From NCBI GenBank assembly GCA_019745415.1, contig JAIETF010000017.1:1-64000 (forward strand): DNA of 64,000 bases, in the 5' to 3' direction. Numbering within the stretch: position 1 is the first letter of the stretch; every line of letters begins with the position of its first letter. The stretch is from Candidatus Obscuribacterales bacterium (GTDB lineage Bacteria; Cyanobacteriota; Vampirovibrionia; Obscuribacterales; Obscuribacteraceae). This document shows, one piece after another, positions 23,306 through 32,200 of the stretch. The position numbers and the translations under genes were made by a program. The notes beneath the pieces were generated by a model. That model saw only the letters and a list, made by a program, of their open reading frames with translations, was not told the DNA's origin and made no database searches.

Positions 23306-26146
23306 TTAAGCCCGCTCCCGCCAGTTCTTGCCATACGACAGAAAGAGCACAATCTGCCAAAGATACGGCAGGCTCCAATAGCCCACCAACAGCAAGGCTA
23401 TGGCATAACTTGCCACAGTCAAATACAACCCCAGGGTGAACGACCGAGGCTGATAGTCAAACTCAACCAAATGGGCACCCTTCTCTAGCTTCACAGCACG
23501 CATAAAGCCGTTTGCTCTGGCGAGCTTTGCCGGAAAGCTATCGACCTTGACCCGCCAACCCGGATAGAAATGGTCGCACAATATAAAGTAGCCCGGGCTC
23601 TTGAGAGTGACAGATATAGCCTGGTGTTCCGGCTTGTCAATCATTACCCGCACACTATTCGACCGTCCAGCAGACGCACTGGCACCAGACCCACCGGGTC
23701 CCCCACCAGCACCCCCACCGGCACCCCCAATCGCCCCGTTCTCTCTCGCCAATTCAGCTGTTGTTCTACCCCAATCGGCAGGCACCAATAAAGGCATGCG
23801 CTCGCGCACCTCGCCGTCTAAAAAGGCAAACTCAGGCTTTTCGAAAGGGCTATCAACAATCGGGTCGTCTTCAATAAAGTCCTTCAAATACTGACTGTCT
23901 TTCTGTCCCAAATATTCAGCCAAAGCATCGGGGCGTTTCTCTTCAACTTTGCCGGTCTTCTTCAACCCGCCCGCATCAGCCACCGAAGTGTTACTACTCG
24001 CCGACGCGCCATTACGCTCACCCGCGCCAATACTCTCCAAAGCCCCCGACGTTGCAATACCCCCCACCCCATCAACCACCTCATAACCCTCACTTACATA
24101 AGCACGCGGGGTCGGCTGCAACACTTCATAAACGCGCAGGGCAAGCGCCTTGCTTTCATGCTTGAGGGCAAAATATTTCTCGTCTAGCAAAGCCACATCG
24201 AGCGGTCCCTTGCCCTTGTTTTTCTTTGTTTGCGAACCGACAAATTTTGTGGCGGTCAGTCGGCAAAACAAATATAGGGGCAAATCGTCTTGACCAGCGC
24301 GCTCTAGCGAGCTTGCCTTAAAGACTTTCAAAAAATTCTTTTGAAACTGGGCAGTGGCAGCGGCTTCATAACCGCCGGTGACTGGGTAGGTGCCCACACT
24401 GGTATTAGGCAAAAGCAAGTCGCGGCAATACTGCATATAGTTTTCGCCAAGCTGAATTTTGTTTAGGTCACCGCGGGCATGATAGCCACGCGGGCTGTAG
24501 AGCGGGTCGAAATAGCCGGTCATATAGCGTCCGACGCGGTTAAATTCGTTGACATTATCAAAGTTTGCCGCTTGCGACATCGCCGTTAATCTGTCTGCCA
24601 AAACCGGTCGGCGGTAAAAGCCACCAAGGCTGGTGCGCTGTGGCAGCAAGAAAGATACCGTGGCAAGCGATGCGATTATGGCACCTATGGCGATGGCATA
24701 ACGTTCGCTCTCTTTCATGGCAAATTTATGAGCAGCCAAAATAAATGTGAGGAAGATTGAGGCGATTAGACTATTGACCGCAAGTGAGCGAAAGAGCATC
24801 TCAAAAAAGCCGGGGGCGGCAAGAGTATAGGCTGTGCCGTTGGCGGTGAAGGGCTTGGCTGCATAAAGATCGCGGCAAAAATAGAGAGCGGCGAAGGCTG
24901 CCGTGAGCGAAAGAAAGATAGAAAGCAGAGAATAGGTCAGTCGGCTTGGCTTGCCCACTGCAGCCTTTAAACCATAAACTGCCAAAAGCGACAAAAACAA
25001 GTCTACAAATATAAGCAGTTTGACCGGATAACGCAGCACCGCTAGCGGTGGCACGGCTTTAAGCAGCCAGCCGCTTATTGGTGTATTGCAACCGGCGGCA
25101 AGCAGGGCGGCAATTAAAAAGCCTGCGGCAAACAAAAGTCGTCTTTTGGGATGTTCTTTCTCGCCCAGCGACAGCAAGGCCAAGACAAGCACAATTGGGC
25201 CCAGGCAGGCTGTCGGCAAAAACGGATAGTAACCTTTGCGGCTTGCCACCTGGGCTAGATAAAGAGAGAGCGAGTGTTGCAGATCACCTAGAGGTTGGCC
25301 GGTGAAAAGACAGATGAAGTCATACCAGTTGGCGCTCCACAAAAAGACCTGGCTGAGGCTTAAGCCCGCAGCCCTCGGTGACAGGCGTGTCCATTCATAG
25401 GTGGGCAAGATTGAGATCATGCTCATGCCTAGGGCTAGAGCAAAAGTTAGGGCAACCGCACCCAGGTCAGAGACCACCCTGGCTTTATCAGACTCTTGGC
25501 TGAATAATATTCGCAGGGGCAGCAGTGCCACCACGCCGAGTACCAGAAAAATTGGTACGAAGATTTCGGGGCGTCCAGCCATAATTGTTGTGTGGGCAGA
25601 CCAGGCGCCCAGGGCAATGTATAAAAGTTTGCGGCGCCCTCTGGCTCTATTTAGCTTTAGAAAGGCGACTAAACTCAAGAAACCCCAGGCGGCCGTGGCC
25701 GGCAAAGAGTAATTGGCGGCAAACGAAAACATATAGCCGTTGAGAGAGAGCATGGCACCAAGAGCGATGGCAAGCACAATAGTCAGCTCTAGTTCGAGGG
25801 CGAGGAAAAAGCCGGCGGTGAAGGCGACTATCTGGCTTAGCGCCAAGGTCAATGCCATAGCTTTGCTGTAGGAAAACAAGCCGAAGAGAAAGCTGGGGAA
25901 ATAGAATAAGCCGGGCGAAGGGTTGGCGGCTTGGGGCATGCCGCAATACAGATATGGGTTCCAGAGCGGCAGGCGCCCTTCTTTGAGAGCTTGGCTTATT
26001 AGTCTGGCGAAGGGTTCAAAAAAGTATGTGTGGTCTGAGACAAAGTATTCCCGCCCGACAAAGAGCACCGGGTAGTAGAAAGCGGCAAGCAGTATGGTCA
26101 AGAAAAAAAGGGAAAGCAGATAGGCTTTCCCTTGATTTGCATTCAC
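23306..26146 (-). CDS. YfhO-family membrane protein
   Basis: A 946-aa integral membrane protein with about a dozen hydrophobic helices and the usual YfhO landmarks: an N-terminal helix then DHTYFFEPFARLISQALKEG and LPLWNPYLYCGMPQAANPSP (the conserved W-NPY-G-P region of GT-C-like proteins), and near the C-terminus FILCDHFYPGWRVKVD, LEKGAHLVEFDYQP and a last helix. YfhO proteins are GT-C-like and in Firmicutes act in lipoteichoic acid glycosylation; here a role in envelope glycan modification is inferred. A Gly/Ser-rich low-complexity insert lies near residues 805-830. The GTG start is five bases after the nuoN stop, so both genes form one leftward unit. Confidence 0.85.
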   Translation of the reverse strand: MNANQGKAYLLSLFFLTILLAAFYYPVLFVGREYFVSDHTYFFEPFARLISQALKEGRLPLWNPYLYCGMPQAANPSPGLFYFPSFLFGLFSYSKAMALTLALSQIVAFTAGFFLALELELTIVLAIALGAMLSLNGYMFSFAANYSLPATAAWGFLSLVAFLKLNRARGRRKLLYIALGAWSAHTTIMAGRPEIFVPIFLVLGVVALLPLRILFSQESDKARVVSDLGAVALTFALALGMSMISILPTYEWTRLSPRAAGLSLSQVFLWSANWYDFICLFTGQPLGDLQHSLSLYLAQVASRKGYYPFLPTACLGPIVLVLALLSLGEKEHPKRRLLFAAGFLIAALLAAGCNTPISGWLLKAVPPLAVLRYPVKLLIFVDLFLSLLAVYGLKAAVGKPSRLTYSLLSIFLSLTAAFAALYFCRDLYAAKPFTANGTAYTLAAPGFFEMLFRSLAVNSLIASIFLTFILAAHKFAMKESERYAIAIGAIIASLATVSFLLPQRTSLGGFYRRPVLADRLTAMSQAANFDNVNEFNRVGRYMTGYFDPLYSPRGYHARGDLNKIQLGENYMQYCRDLLLPNTSVGTYPVTGGYEAAATAQFQKNFLKVFKASSLERAGQDDLPLYLFCRLTATKFVGSQTKKNKGKGPLDVALLDEKYFALKHESKALALRVYEVLQPTPRAYVSEGYEVVDGVGGIATSGALESIGAGERNGASASSNTSVADAGGLKKTGKVEEKRPDALAEYLGQKDSQYLKDFIEDDPIVDSPFEKPEFAFLDGEVRERMPLLVPADWGRTTAELARENGAIGGAGGGAGGGPGGSGASASAGRSNSVRVMIDKPEHQAISVTLKSPGYFILCDHFYPGWRVKVDSFPAKLARANGFMRAVKLEKGAHLVEFDYQPRSFTLGLYLTVASYAIALLLVGYWSLPYLWQIVLFLSYGKNWRERA
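26103..26133 (-). terminator. Terminator-like hairpin inside the first codons of yfhO
   Basis: On the coding strand AAGGGAAAGC pairs with GCTTTCCCTT across a CTATCT loop and is followed by seven T (26109-26103). This is a textbook intrinsic terminator. It lies about 20-50 bases downstream of the nuoN stop yet encodes residues 5-15 of the YfhO-like protein (QGKAYLLSLFF). It would end most nuoN transcripts and limit yfhO expression unless translation opens the hairpin. Confidence 0.65.
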
Positions 26147-26151
26147 TGTCT

Positions 26152-27738
26152 TTATTCAGCTTTGAAAGTGAGGAACTTTGAAGCTGTGTCTTGGATTGTT
26201 TGGCCGACCGGAATGGCTGAGCCTGAAATCTGAGTGACTGCGTTTTTAGAGAGCTGCATGAGCGGCTGCACACAGGTCAAACCGGCGGCGGCAACGATCA
26301 CGGTGCAGAGCATCAGGGCGAAAGCCGGGAACTCTTGGGGCGAGCCGACATAGGGTTTGGGCTGGTCGCGGCCGGGCATTTGAGCCACCTTTTCAGATGG
26401 TTCGGGCACAATCATGGCGATTACTACCTTGGTGTAGTAGAAAACCGCCGGTATTGATGTAATCAAAGCACAAGCGACGAGCACCCAGCCCAGGGGCAGA
26501 CCGAGGAAAGGCTGCGTGATTGAGGCACCGGCGGTGAAGACGAAGACTTTGGCGAAGAAACCGGCTGGCGGAATCGGCAAGCCTGCCAAGTTGAGCAAGC
26601 AGACCGACAAAGCTATTGCCAATAGAGGACGACGTCTAATCAGACCAGCGTAATCTTCGATGCGATCCGAGCCTGTTTCATTGCTGAACATAATGGCGGC
26701 GGCGAAGGCACCGAGGTTCATGAAGCCGTAGACCAACACATAGAAGACCATGGCAGATAGACCGGCTTCGCCGCCTGCCATAAGACCAATCAATATGTAG
26801 CCGACATGGGCTATGGAAGAGTAGGCAAGCATGCGCTTGAGTGAAGTCTGAGCCATGGCGATGAGGTTGCCGGCAATCATAGATAGGATGGCAAGCAAGC
26901 CGAGCAGACCCAGCCAGACTTCCTGGTACTGACCGAACATAACGGTCAAAAGTCTTATGGCGACTACGAAACCACCTGCTTTAGAACCGATGGAAAGGAA
27001 GGCAGTTACCGGAGTAGGGGCGCCTTCGTAGACGTCGGGGGTCCACATATGGAAGGGCACTGTGGAGAGTTTGAAGCCGACGGCGCTCATGACCAGGGTG
27101 AGAAGCAAGACTTGGAAGAAGGAAGCGTTGCCGCCGGCGCCCACCGATAGAGCGTCACGAATGACGTCGAAGTTGGTGCTGCCCGACAAGCCGTACAAGA
27201 AAGACAGAGCATATAGAAGGGTGGCGGTGACTGCCGCAGTGGAAAGCAAATATTTGAGGGCTGCTTCTTGGCTCTTGAGATCGCGCTTAAGGAAGCCGGT
27301 GAGGAGGACGCAGCAGATACTGAGGGTCTCTAGAGAAACGAAGAGCATGATTAGGTCGGAAGACCCGGCCAAGAAGAGGTTGGCTAGAACGGCTGTAAGG
27401 AGGATGGCGTAAAACTCGCCGGTGTTCTTGCCGAACTTGTGGTCATAACCCATGCTCATCAAAACGACGATGATGCCCACCACCACGCTCAAGAGGGAGA
27501 AAAGGCTGTAGAGCGGGTCGACTGTGAAAACACCGCCGTAGAGCTTGACTGTGGTGTTCAGGTCGCGGGTGAGAAGAAATCCGGCGGCACCGAGGGCTAT
27601 CAGGCTGACTATAGGAGTCATGCCTTTGGCTTTGGGCGCAAACAGGTTCCAGAGGGAGGCAAATAAGATGCCCACCGTCAGAACAATGTGCGGCGCCAGG
27701 TGACCTAACTGTTGGTAGTAATTATTGATTGCATCCAT
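26152..27738 (-). CDS. nuoN: NADH-quinone oxidoreductase subunit N
   Basis: A 528-aa polytopic protein with about 14 helices of the proton-translocating complex I antiporter-like family. Diagnostic stretches include SLETLSICCVLLTGF, PFHMWTPDVYEGAPTPVTAF, AYSSIAHVGYILIG and GLPIPPAGFFAKVFVF. It forms one proton channel in the membrane arm of complex I. ATG at 27738 (MDAINNYYQQ) is preferred, with AGGGGAA upstream; a GTG at 27765 is also in frame. No other nuo genes follow, only a yfhO-like gene, so the rest of complex I is outside the window. Confidence 0.93.
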   Translation of the reverse strand: MDAINNYYQQLGHLAPHIVLTVGILFASLWNLFAPKAKGMTPIVSLIALGAAGFLLTRDLNTTVKLYGGVFTVDPLYSLFSLLSVVVGIIVVLMSMGYDHKFGKNTGEFYAILLTAVLANLFLAGSSDLIMLFVSLETLSICCVLLTGFLKRDLKSQEAALKYLLSTAAVTATLLYALSFLYGLSGSTNFDVIRDALSVGAGGNASFFQVLLLTLVMSAVGFKLSTVPFHMWTPDVYEGAPTPVTAFLSIGSKAGGFVVAIRLLTVMFGQYQEVWLGLLGLLAILSMIAGNLIAMAQTSLKRMLAYSSIAHVGYILIGLMAGGEAGLSAMVFYVLVYGFMNLGAFAAAIMFSNETGSDRIEDYAGLIRRRPLLAIALSVCLLNLAGLPIPPAGFFAKVFVFTAGASITQPFLGLPLGWVLVACALITSIPAVFYYTKVVIAMIVPEPSEKVAQMPGRDQPKPYVGSPQEFPAFALMLCTVIVAAAGLTCVQPLMQLSKNAVTQISGSAIPVGQTIQDTASKFLTFKAE

Positions 27739-27950
27739 AGTTGCTAAGAATTCCCCTTTGAGCACCCTTAATTTTACATAGCCAGAAACTGTACTTGCAG
27801 GGTTTAGTACTCTCTTTAGCTAAGCTTTGCTTTAGTTTATGCAGATTGGCATATTGACAGCCCGGCGCCTCTCTTTACAGCCAGGGTAGAAGCTGAACTG
27901 GCGAAGGTCGGTTGGCGGTATATGCGAAAGGCTTATGAGTGATAAATTTG

Positions 27951-27968
27951 GGTAAGATAGTTCTTACC
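27951..27968. promoter_or_regulatory. Inverted repeat upstream of carA
   Basis: The perfect 7-bp arms GGTAAGA / TCTTACC around a TAGT centre lie 100 bp before carA in the divergent nuoN-carA gap (27739-28067). This could be an operator or a short hairpin. No convincing promoter was seen in the gap, although TTGACA occurs at 27854 without a matching -10 box. Confidence 0.3.
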
Positions 27969-28067
27969 GGGCGGCATGCTTAACGATACGACCGACAGAC
28001 AAGAGAACCGCTAGACTCAAAGGTCGTACACAGGCACTTAATTTTCGCACTCAGGAAGCACTTGATA

Positions 28068-29237
28068 ATGTCCGAAAGAGCAAAGAGGTTTTACAGAGAC
28101 CAGTCAGGCAAACTGCGCATCAAGCAAGATAGAGCTGCCGCTCGTCTGGTCATGGAAGACGGCACCGTGCTTGAGGGACTATCGTTTGGAGCGTCTGGTC
28201 GCAGTTTCGGCGAGCTTGTTTTTAATACGTCGCTGATGGGCTATCAAGAAGTATTGACCGACCCCAGTTATGCCGGTCAGGTCATCACTATGACTTATCC
28301 CGAGATGGGCAATTACGGAGCCAATGCCGAAGACCTTGAGAGCAAGAAAGTCTTTGCCAGAGGGCTGGTGGTGCGCCATCTATCTAGATTGCATTCAAAC
28401 TTTAGGGCGCAAGAGAGCTTGGAAGCCTTTATGCAAAGGCACGGCGTCGTCGGCATTAGCGAAGTCGACACCCGCCATATAACGCGCAAGTTGCGCGACC
28501 AGGGCGCCATGCGCTGCTTGATTACCAATCTGGAAGAAGACTTGGCGGCCGACACCGCCAAACTGACCAAGTTGGTCAAAGACTCGCCTGAGATGACCGG
28601 GCAAGACCTGACCGCCGAGGTAACCACAGACAAGGTTTATAAGCTTGGTCAGGGCAACAAGCTCAAGGTAAGCGTGCTTGATTTTGGCTGCAAGGCTAAT
28701 ATTCTCAATGAATTGACCAAGCGCGACATCGAGGTCACTGTTTATCCTGCCCAGACTGCGGCCAAAGCCGTTTTAGAGACCAAGCCCGACGGAATATTTC
28801 TATCGAACGGCCCTGGCGACCCGGCTGCCTGCGCTGCTGTGCTTAAAGAATTGCCCCAGCTTATTGAGAGCAAGATTCCAATTTTCGGCATCTGTCTTGG
28901 TCATCAGCTTTTGTCGATCGCCATGGGTGCCAGCACCTACAAACTGAAATTTGGACACCGAGGAGGAAATCAACCGGTCAAAGATTTGACCACTGGAAAA
29001 ATTGAAGTAACCAGCCAGAATCACGGTTTTGCTGTTGACGACAAGAGCTTGCCCGAACATCTGGAATTGACCCATATTAACTTGAATGATAATTCGGTTG
29101 AAGGTTTCAGGCACCGCACCTTGCCTATCTTTGCCGTACAGTATCACCCCGAGTCGAGCCCCGGCCCCCATGATTCGACCTATCTTTTCGACCGTTTTGT
29201 TTCGCTTATGGCAGGTGCAGTGAAAGCCGCTAAATAA
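28068..29237 (+). CDS. carA: Carbamoyl-phosphate synthase small subunit
   Basis: A protein of about 389 aa, normal for the family. The N-terminal CarA domain has GASGRSFGELVFNTSLMGYQ and DPSYAGQVITMTYPEMGNYG. The C-terminal class I glutaminase has ILNELTKRDIEVTVYPA, LSNGPGDP, the nucleophile Cys in GICLGHQLLSIAMG and the His/Glu pair in YHPESSPGP. It supplies ammonia from glutamine to CarB for pyrimidine and arginine synthesis; carB is not in the window. ATG at 28068 with AGGA at 28053 is preferred over a TTG at 28062. Confidence 0.95.
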   Translation: MSERAKRFYRDQSGKLRIKQDRAAARLVMEDGTVLEGLSFGASGRSFGELVFNTSLMGYQEVLTDPSYAGQVITMTYPEMGNYGANAEDLESKKVFARGLVVRHLSRLHSNFRAQESLEAFMQRHGVVGISEVDTRHITRKLRDQGAMRCLITNLEEDLAADTAKLTKLVKDSPEMTGQDLTAEVTTDKVYKLGQGNKLKVSVLDFGCKANILNELTKRDIEVTVYPAQTAAKAVLETKPDGIFLSNGPGDPAACAAVLKELPQLIESKIPIFGICLGHQLLSIAMGASTYKLKFGHRGGNQPVKDLTTGKIEVTSQNHGFAVDDKSLPEHLELTHINLNDNSVEGFRHRTLPIFAVQYHPESSPGPHDSTYLFDRFVSLMAGAVKAAK

Positions 29238-29260
29238 ACGGCGGCGTCTATTACTTGCTA

Positions 29261-29340
29261 AGTCCATCTATTCCTTTCTATCTCTCTCAATTACTTTCTA
29301 TCTCTTTCAATTACTTTCTACCTCTTTCTATTCCTCTTTT
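29261..29340 (+). repeat. 20-bp pyrimidine-rich tandem repeat
   Basis: About four copies of a 20-bp unit (consensus TCTCTTTCAATTACTTTCTA) fill the gap between carA and the HAD gene. The middle two are nearly identical and the outer two decayed. The coding-side strand is almost free of G. Confidence 0.8.
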
Positions 29341-29358
29341 CGAATTCGGGTATCAAAC

Positions 29359-30018
29359 TTGTATAAGTTAGCCATATTTGATTTTGACGGCACCCTCGTC
29401 GACTCCACCCCCGGTATCATCGATGTGATGAAAATCGTCGTTGATGAATACAACTTTGAAGAAGGCATTCTGGAAGAATGGCAGCACCTGGTCGGTGTGC
29501 CCTTGCCTCGCCAGATGGAAATTATTTTTCCAGACCGAGATGGCGACTTTCACTTGGAAGTGGCTAATCGGTATAGAGAAATCTATGACAAGATGGCAAT
29601 TGAAATTTGCCCTCCCTTTCCGCATATGATTCCGATGCTCAAAAATCTGAAAGATGCCGGCATCACCGTGACGATTGCTTCTTCTAAGCGTTCAAACCTG
29701 GTGCAGGTGGTTATCGATCATCATAATCTCAATGAGTATTTTGCCATGGTTGTAGGGGCGCAGGAAGTTACCAATCACAAGCCTCATTCCGAATCGGTCG
29801 ATGTTACAGTTGAAAAATTCGGCACCGCCCGTGAAGAAACTGTGGTCATCGGCGACAGCATTTTCGACCTCGACATGGCTCGCAATGCCCGTGTTGACGC
29901 CATCGGTGTCACAACCGGCGTGCACACGGCCGAGATGCTTGCCAAGTCTGAGCCTACGCATATAGTGACAGATTTGGTGGCGGTCGAAAGACTGATATTG
30001 AACGGCAGAAAACGCTGA
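29359..30018 (+). CDS. HAD-family phosphatase, phosphoglycolate phosphatase-like
   Basis: A 219-aa HAD hydrolase of subfamily IA. Motif I FDFDGTLVDS is at residues 7-16 with the nucleophile Asp8, a helical cap follows, motif II is in TIASSKRSN near 112, the motif III Lys is in TNHKPHSE near 140, and motif IV is VIGDSIFDLDMARNA near 172. Such enzymes dephosphorylate small metabolites such as phosphoglycolate or pyrophosphate; the substrate cannot be fixed from sequence. The TTG at 29359 is the only start consistent with motif I. It follows carA and may be cotranscribed across the pyrimidine repeat. Confidence 0.88.
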   Translation: MYKLAIFDFDGTLVDSTPGIIDVMKIVVDEYNFEEGILEEWQHLVGVPLPRQMEIIFPDRDGDFHLEVANRYREIYDKMAIEICPPFPHMIPMLKNLKDAGITVTIASSKRSNLVQVVIDHHNLNEYFAMVVGAQEVTNHKPHSESVDVTVEKFGTAREETVVIGDSIFDLDMARNARVDAIGVTTGVHTAEMLAKSEPTHIVTDLVAVERLILNGRKR

Positions 30019-30124
30019 GTGAATATAAAATCTGGCTGAAAGCAAAATCTTATTGAACACAAACGTTGAGTGAGTATAAACGCTGATTCAATAGAAGAAA
30101 TAGAAAACAAAAAGACAAAACAAA

Positions 30125-30154
30125 AGAGGGACAGACTTTTCAATCTGTCCCTCT
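30125..30154. terminator. Bidirectional terminator
   Basis: An 11-bp stem AGAGGGACAGA / TCTGTCCCTCT surrounds a CTTTTCAA-type loop, with T-rich sequence on the right and A-rich sequence on the left. It sits between the convergent HAD and LysM genes and can end transcription from both sides. Confidence 0.85.
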
Positions 30155-30174
30155 TTCCCCATTTTGCGATCTCC

Positions 30175-31077
30175 TTAAGCCGGAGAAAATTCAGCTTGTG
30201 GTCCGTTGGCGGGCTTGTCAGCCTGCTTCTTGGGTTCTTCCAGGAAGTCTTTCGGTAGGTTGACGAAATCTGTCTTTCTAGGATGAGATTCGACAATACC
30301 TTCCGAACTGACAAACTTGACGCGGGCATCAGGATCAGCGTTCAAATCACCACCCACAGTGATTATGCGAGATCCAGACCTGGCTTCAACTTTGCCGCCG
30401 AAGACAAACACTCTGGCACCGCTGTTGACGACTACATCGGCACCGGGTCTGACTATTCCGGCTGTTCCCTGCATGTACTCATATTTGTCGCAGTTTTCAG
30501 CTCTGACGAAGCCTTGAGAGACGACGACTCTTTCGCGGGGAGGGCAATCGATACCCTGTGCGCGTGCGTCGGCACTCTTATCGTCTTTCGCTGCCGCCTG
30601 TGGTTTGGGAGCTTCCGCCAGCTTCAATGTGATGCCGGGGGGCAGTTGTCCCATACCATTTTTGCGATTGAGCAAGACAGCCATGTCGCTATTGAGGGCG
30701 ACTATACGCTTCATCTCTTCGGCGATTTCTTTGGGTGTAGCGTCGGGCTTGCCGGTTACACCAAGCGAGCGACGGGCTACGTCTTTCAGTGAATCACCTT
30801 TCTGAATTGTATATTGCTTTCCGTCAAGAATTTCGACAGCCCAGCTGGAGTACTGTTTGCAGCCTCTCTCATCGAGAGTGACGGCGGGCACCCAGTCGGA
30901 GTATTTGTCTTTATTGACGGTGCGATTGACTTTCAAATCGGCTTGAGCTTCAAGCGACATTCTCACTTGGGGATCAGCCTCACGACTGCGTACTTCAGCT
31001 ACGCCTTCGGGCAGTTTCATCGCATCATTTGCTTGCACTATCGACCGCTTCGGCGGTTCTATTTCAAATCTGTTCAC
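30175..31077 (-). CDS. LysM-domain protein with bactofilin-like repeat region
   Basis: A 300-aa protein with no signal peptide at the chosen start. Residues 85-145 hold a LysM-like unit (KQYTIQKGDSLKDVARRSLG ... EIAEEMKRIVALNSD) expanded by a short insert. LysM binds peptidoglycan. Residues 210-265 show a polar right-handed repeat feel (VRPGADVVVNSGARVFVFGG, KVEARSGSRIITVGGDLNAD), as in bactofilin-like beta-helices. The tail is charged and proline-rich. It is probably cotranscribed with the Asn-rich gene 40 bp upstream. An envelope or appendage scaffold role is inferred. Confidence 0.7.
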   Translation of the reverse strand: MNRFEIEPPKRSIVQANDAMKLPEGVAEVRSREADPQVRMSLEAQADLKVNRTVNKDKYSDWVPAVTLDERGCKQYSSWAVEILDGKQYTIQKGDSLKDVARRSLGVTGKPDATPKEIAEEMKRIVALNSDMAVLLNRKNGMGQLPPGITLKLAEAPKPQAAAKDDKSADARAQGIDCPPRERVVVSQGFVRAENCDKYEYMQGTAGIVRPGADVVVNSGARVFVFGGKVEARSGSRIITVGGDLNADPDARVKFVSSEGIVESHPRKTDFVNLPKDFLEEPKKQADKPANGPQAEFSPA

Positions 31078-31117
31078 GGCAGGTTTCCTCAGCCTTTTAA
31101 AGAAAGTGTAGAGTTAG

Positions 31118-32200
31118 TTATTTTTTCTTCTTAGTTTCGTCTACACAGTCATCAGCTTTGGGCTGCGGCTTGGGTTCCGGCTTAGATTCAGGTTTGGGAG
31201 TAGGTCTATGTACCGGTCTGGGAGCAGGTTTGGGAGCTTCCATCTCGATAAAGGTGATTTGGTTCTGCTGAATCACTGCTGTAGGAGTAGACTCAACTTT
31301 GCTGACGCGCTTGTCGAGTTCGTCTACTTTCTTGAGCAGAGCTTCGTCGATTTGTTTCTGTTCTTGCGGGTTTCTGCCGTCTTCGACGATGATGACGGGC
31401 TTATCGAGACCGGCACGCTTGAGGGCTTCCATAGTGCCGTCGGCGGTGGCGGCCATGGTGCCGCAGACAGAGTCTAGTTCGAGAGCGGTCTTAGCTTTGG
31501 CATCGGCCATGCGCTTGGCTGACATGGCGACACTTTGAGCCATGGCGTTGGTGTTCAGTTCGCGACCGGCTTGCAGTTGCAGGCTCCAGCCGTTGAGGGC
31601 TTGGGACGACTTGTTGTCGGCGGCGGTGCAAACGTTGACCATTGTGCGCTGGAAGTCTTCTTTCTTCATACAGGTTTCGTTGATAGTGGTCTTGCCACCC
31701 GAAACACCGATACCGAGAACGTATACACCGGCGCTGCCGCCTTCGGAACAGAAACCGCCGCCGCGTACATCGGGAGCATAGGCGGAACCACCGTAGACTG
31801 TGGTTTTGTTGACGCTGTGGTCGTTGATGGCTGCGCTACCGCCGGCGGCGTTACCGCCAGTGGCTCTGGCGTCGGAAGCAGAGTTACCGCCGGTGGCTCT
31901 GGCATCGGAATTGCTTCTCGAATCGGAACGCGAATTGGAGCTGGCGTTGGCGTCGGAATTGCTTCTGGAGTTGGCGCTGTTATTGTTGGTGTTGTCGTTG
32001 CGGTTGTTGTTGTGATTGGCGTTGTCGTTACGGTTATTATTGCCGTTATAGTTGCGGTTATCGTTGGCGTTGTTGTTACGGTTATCGTTCGAGTTGCGGT
32101 TGCTGTTGTCGTTGCGATTACCGTTAAGGTTTACCAGGTTCAGATCGCTGGAAGGGGGCTGAGGCTGGGTGGGGGTCTCATGGGGTCTATCGTATGTCAT
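31118..32200 (-). CDS. Asn-rich low-complexity protein
   Basis: A 360-aa protein. Residues 20-90 are almost wholly Asn, Arg, Asp and Ser in a degenerate pattern of NRNDN-like units, followed by two copies of SDARATGGN. A conserved Cys-containing domain follows (GGGFCSEGGSAGVYVLGIGV, INETCMKKEDFQRTMVNVC). Next come an Ala-rich helix, a short coiled coil (IDEALLKKVDELDKRVSKVE) and a Pro/Lys tail. There is no classical signal peptide. ATG at 32200 is chosen because GAGG lies nine bases upstream. The function is unknown; the composition suggests a disordered or aggregating surface or matrix protein. Confidence 0.7.
   Translation of the reverse strand: MTYDRPHETPTQPQPPSSDLNLVNLNGNRNDNSNRNSNDNRNNNANDNRNYNGNNNRNDNANHNNNRNDNTNNNSANSRSNSDANASSNSRSDSRSNSDARATGGNSASDARATGGNAAGGSAAINDHSVNKTTVYGGSAYAPDVRGGGFCSEGGSAGVYVLGIGVSGGKTTINETCMKKEDFQRTMVNVCTAADNKSSQALNGWSLQLQAGRELNTNAMAQSVAMSAKRMADAKAKTALELDSVCGTMAATADGTMEALKRAGLDKPVIIVEDGRNPQEQKQIDEALLKKVDELDKRVSKVESTPTAVIQQNQITFIEMEAPKPAPRPVHRPTPKPESKPEPKPQPKADDCVDETKKKK

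Noticed and set aside
27854-27882. Promoter for carA at TTGACA
   Set aside because: No acceptable -10 box lies 16-18 bases downstream.
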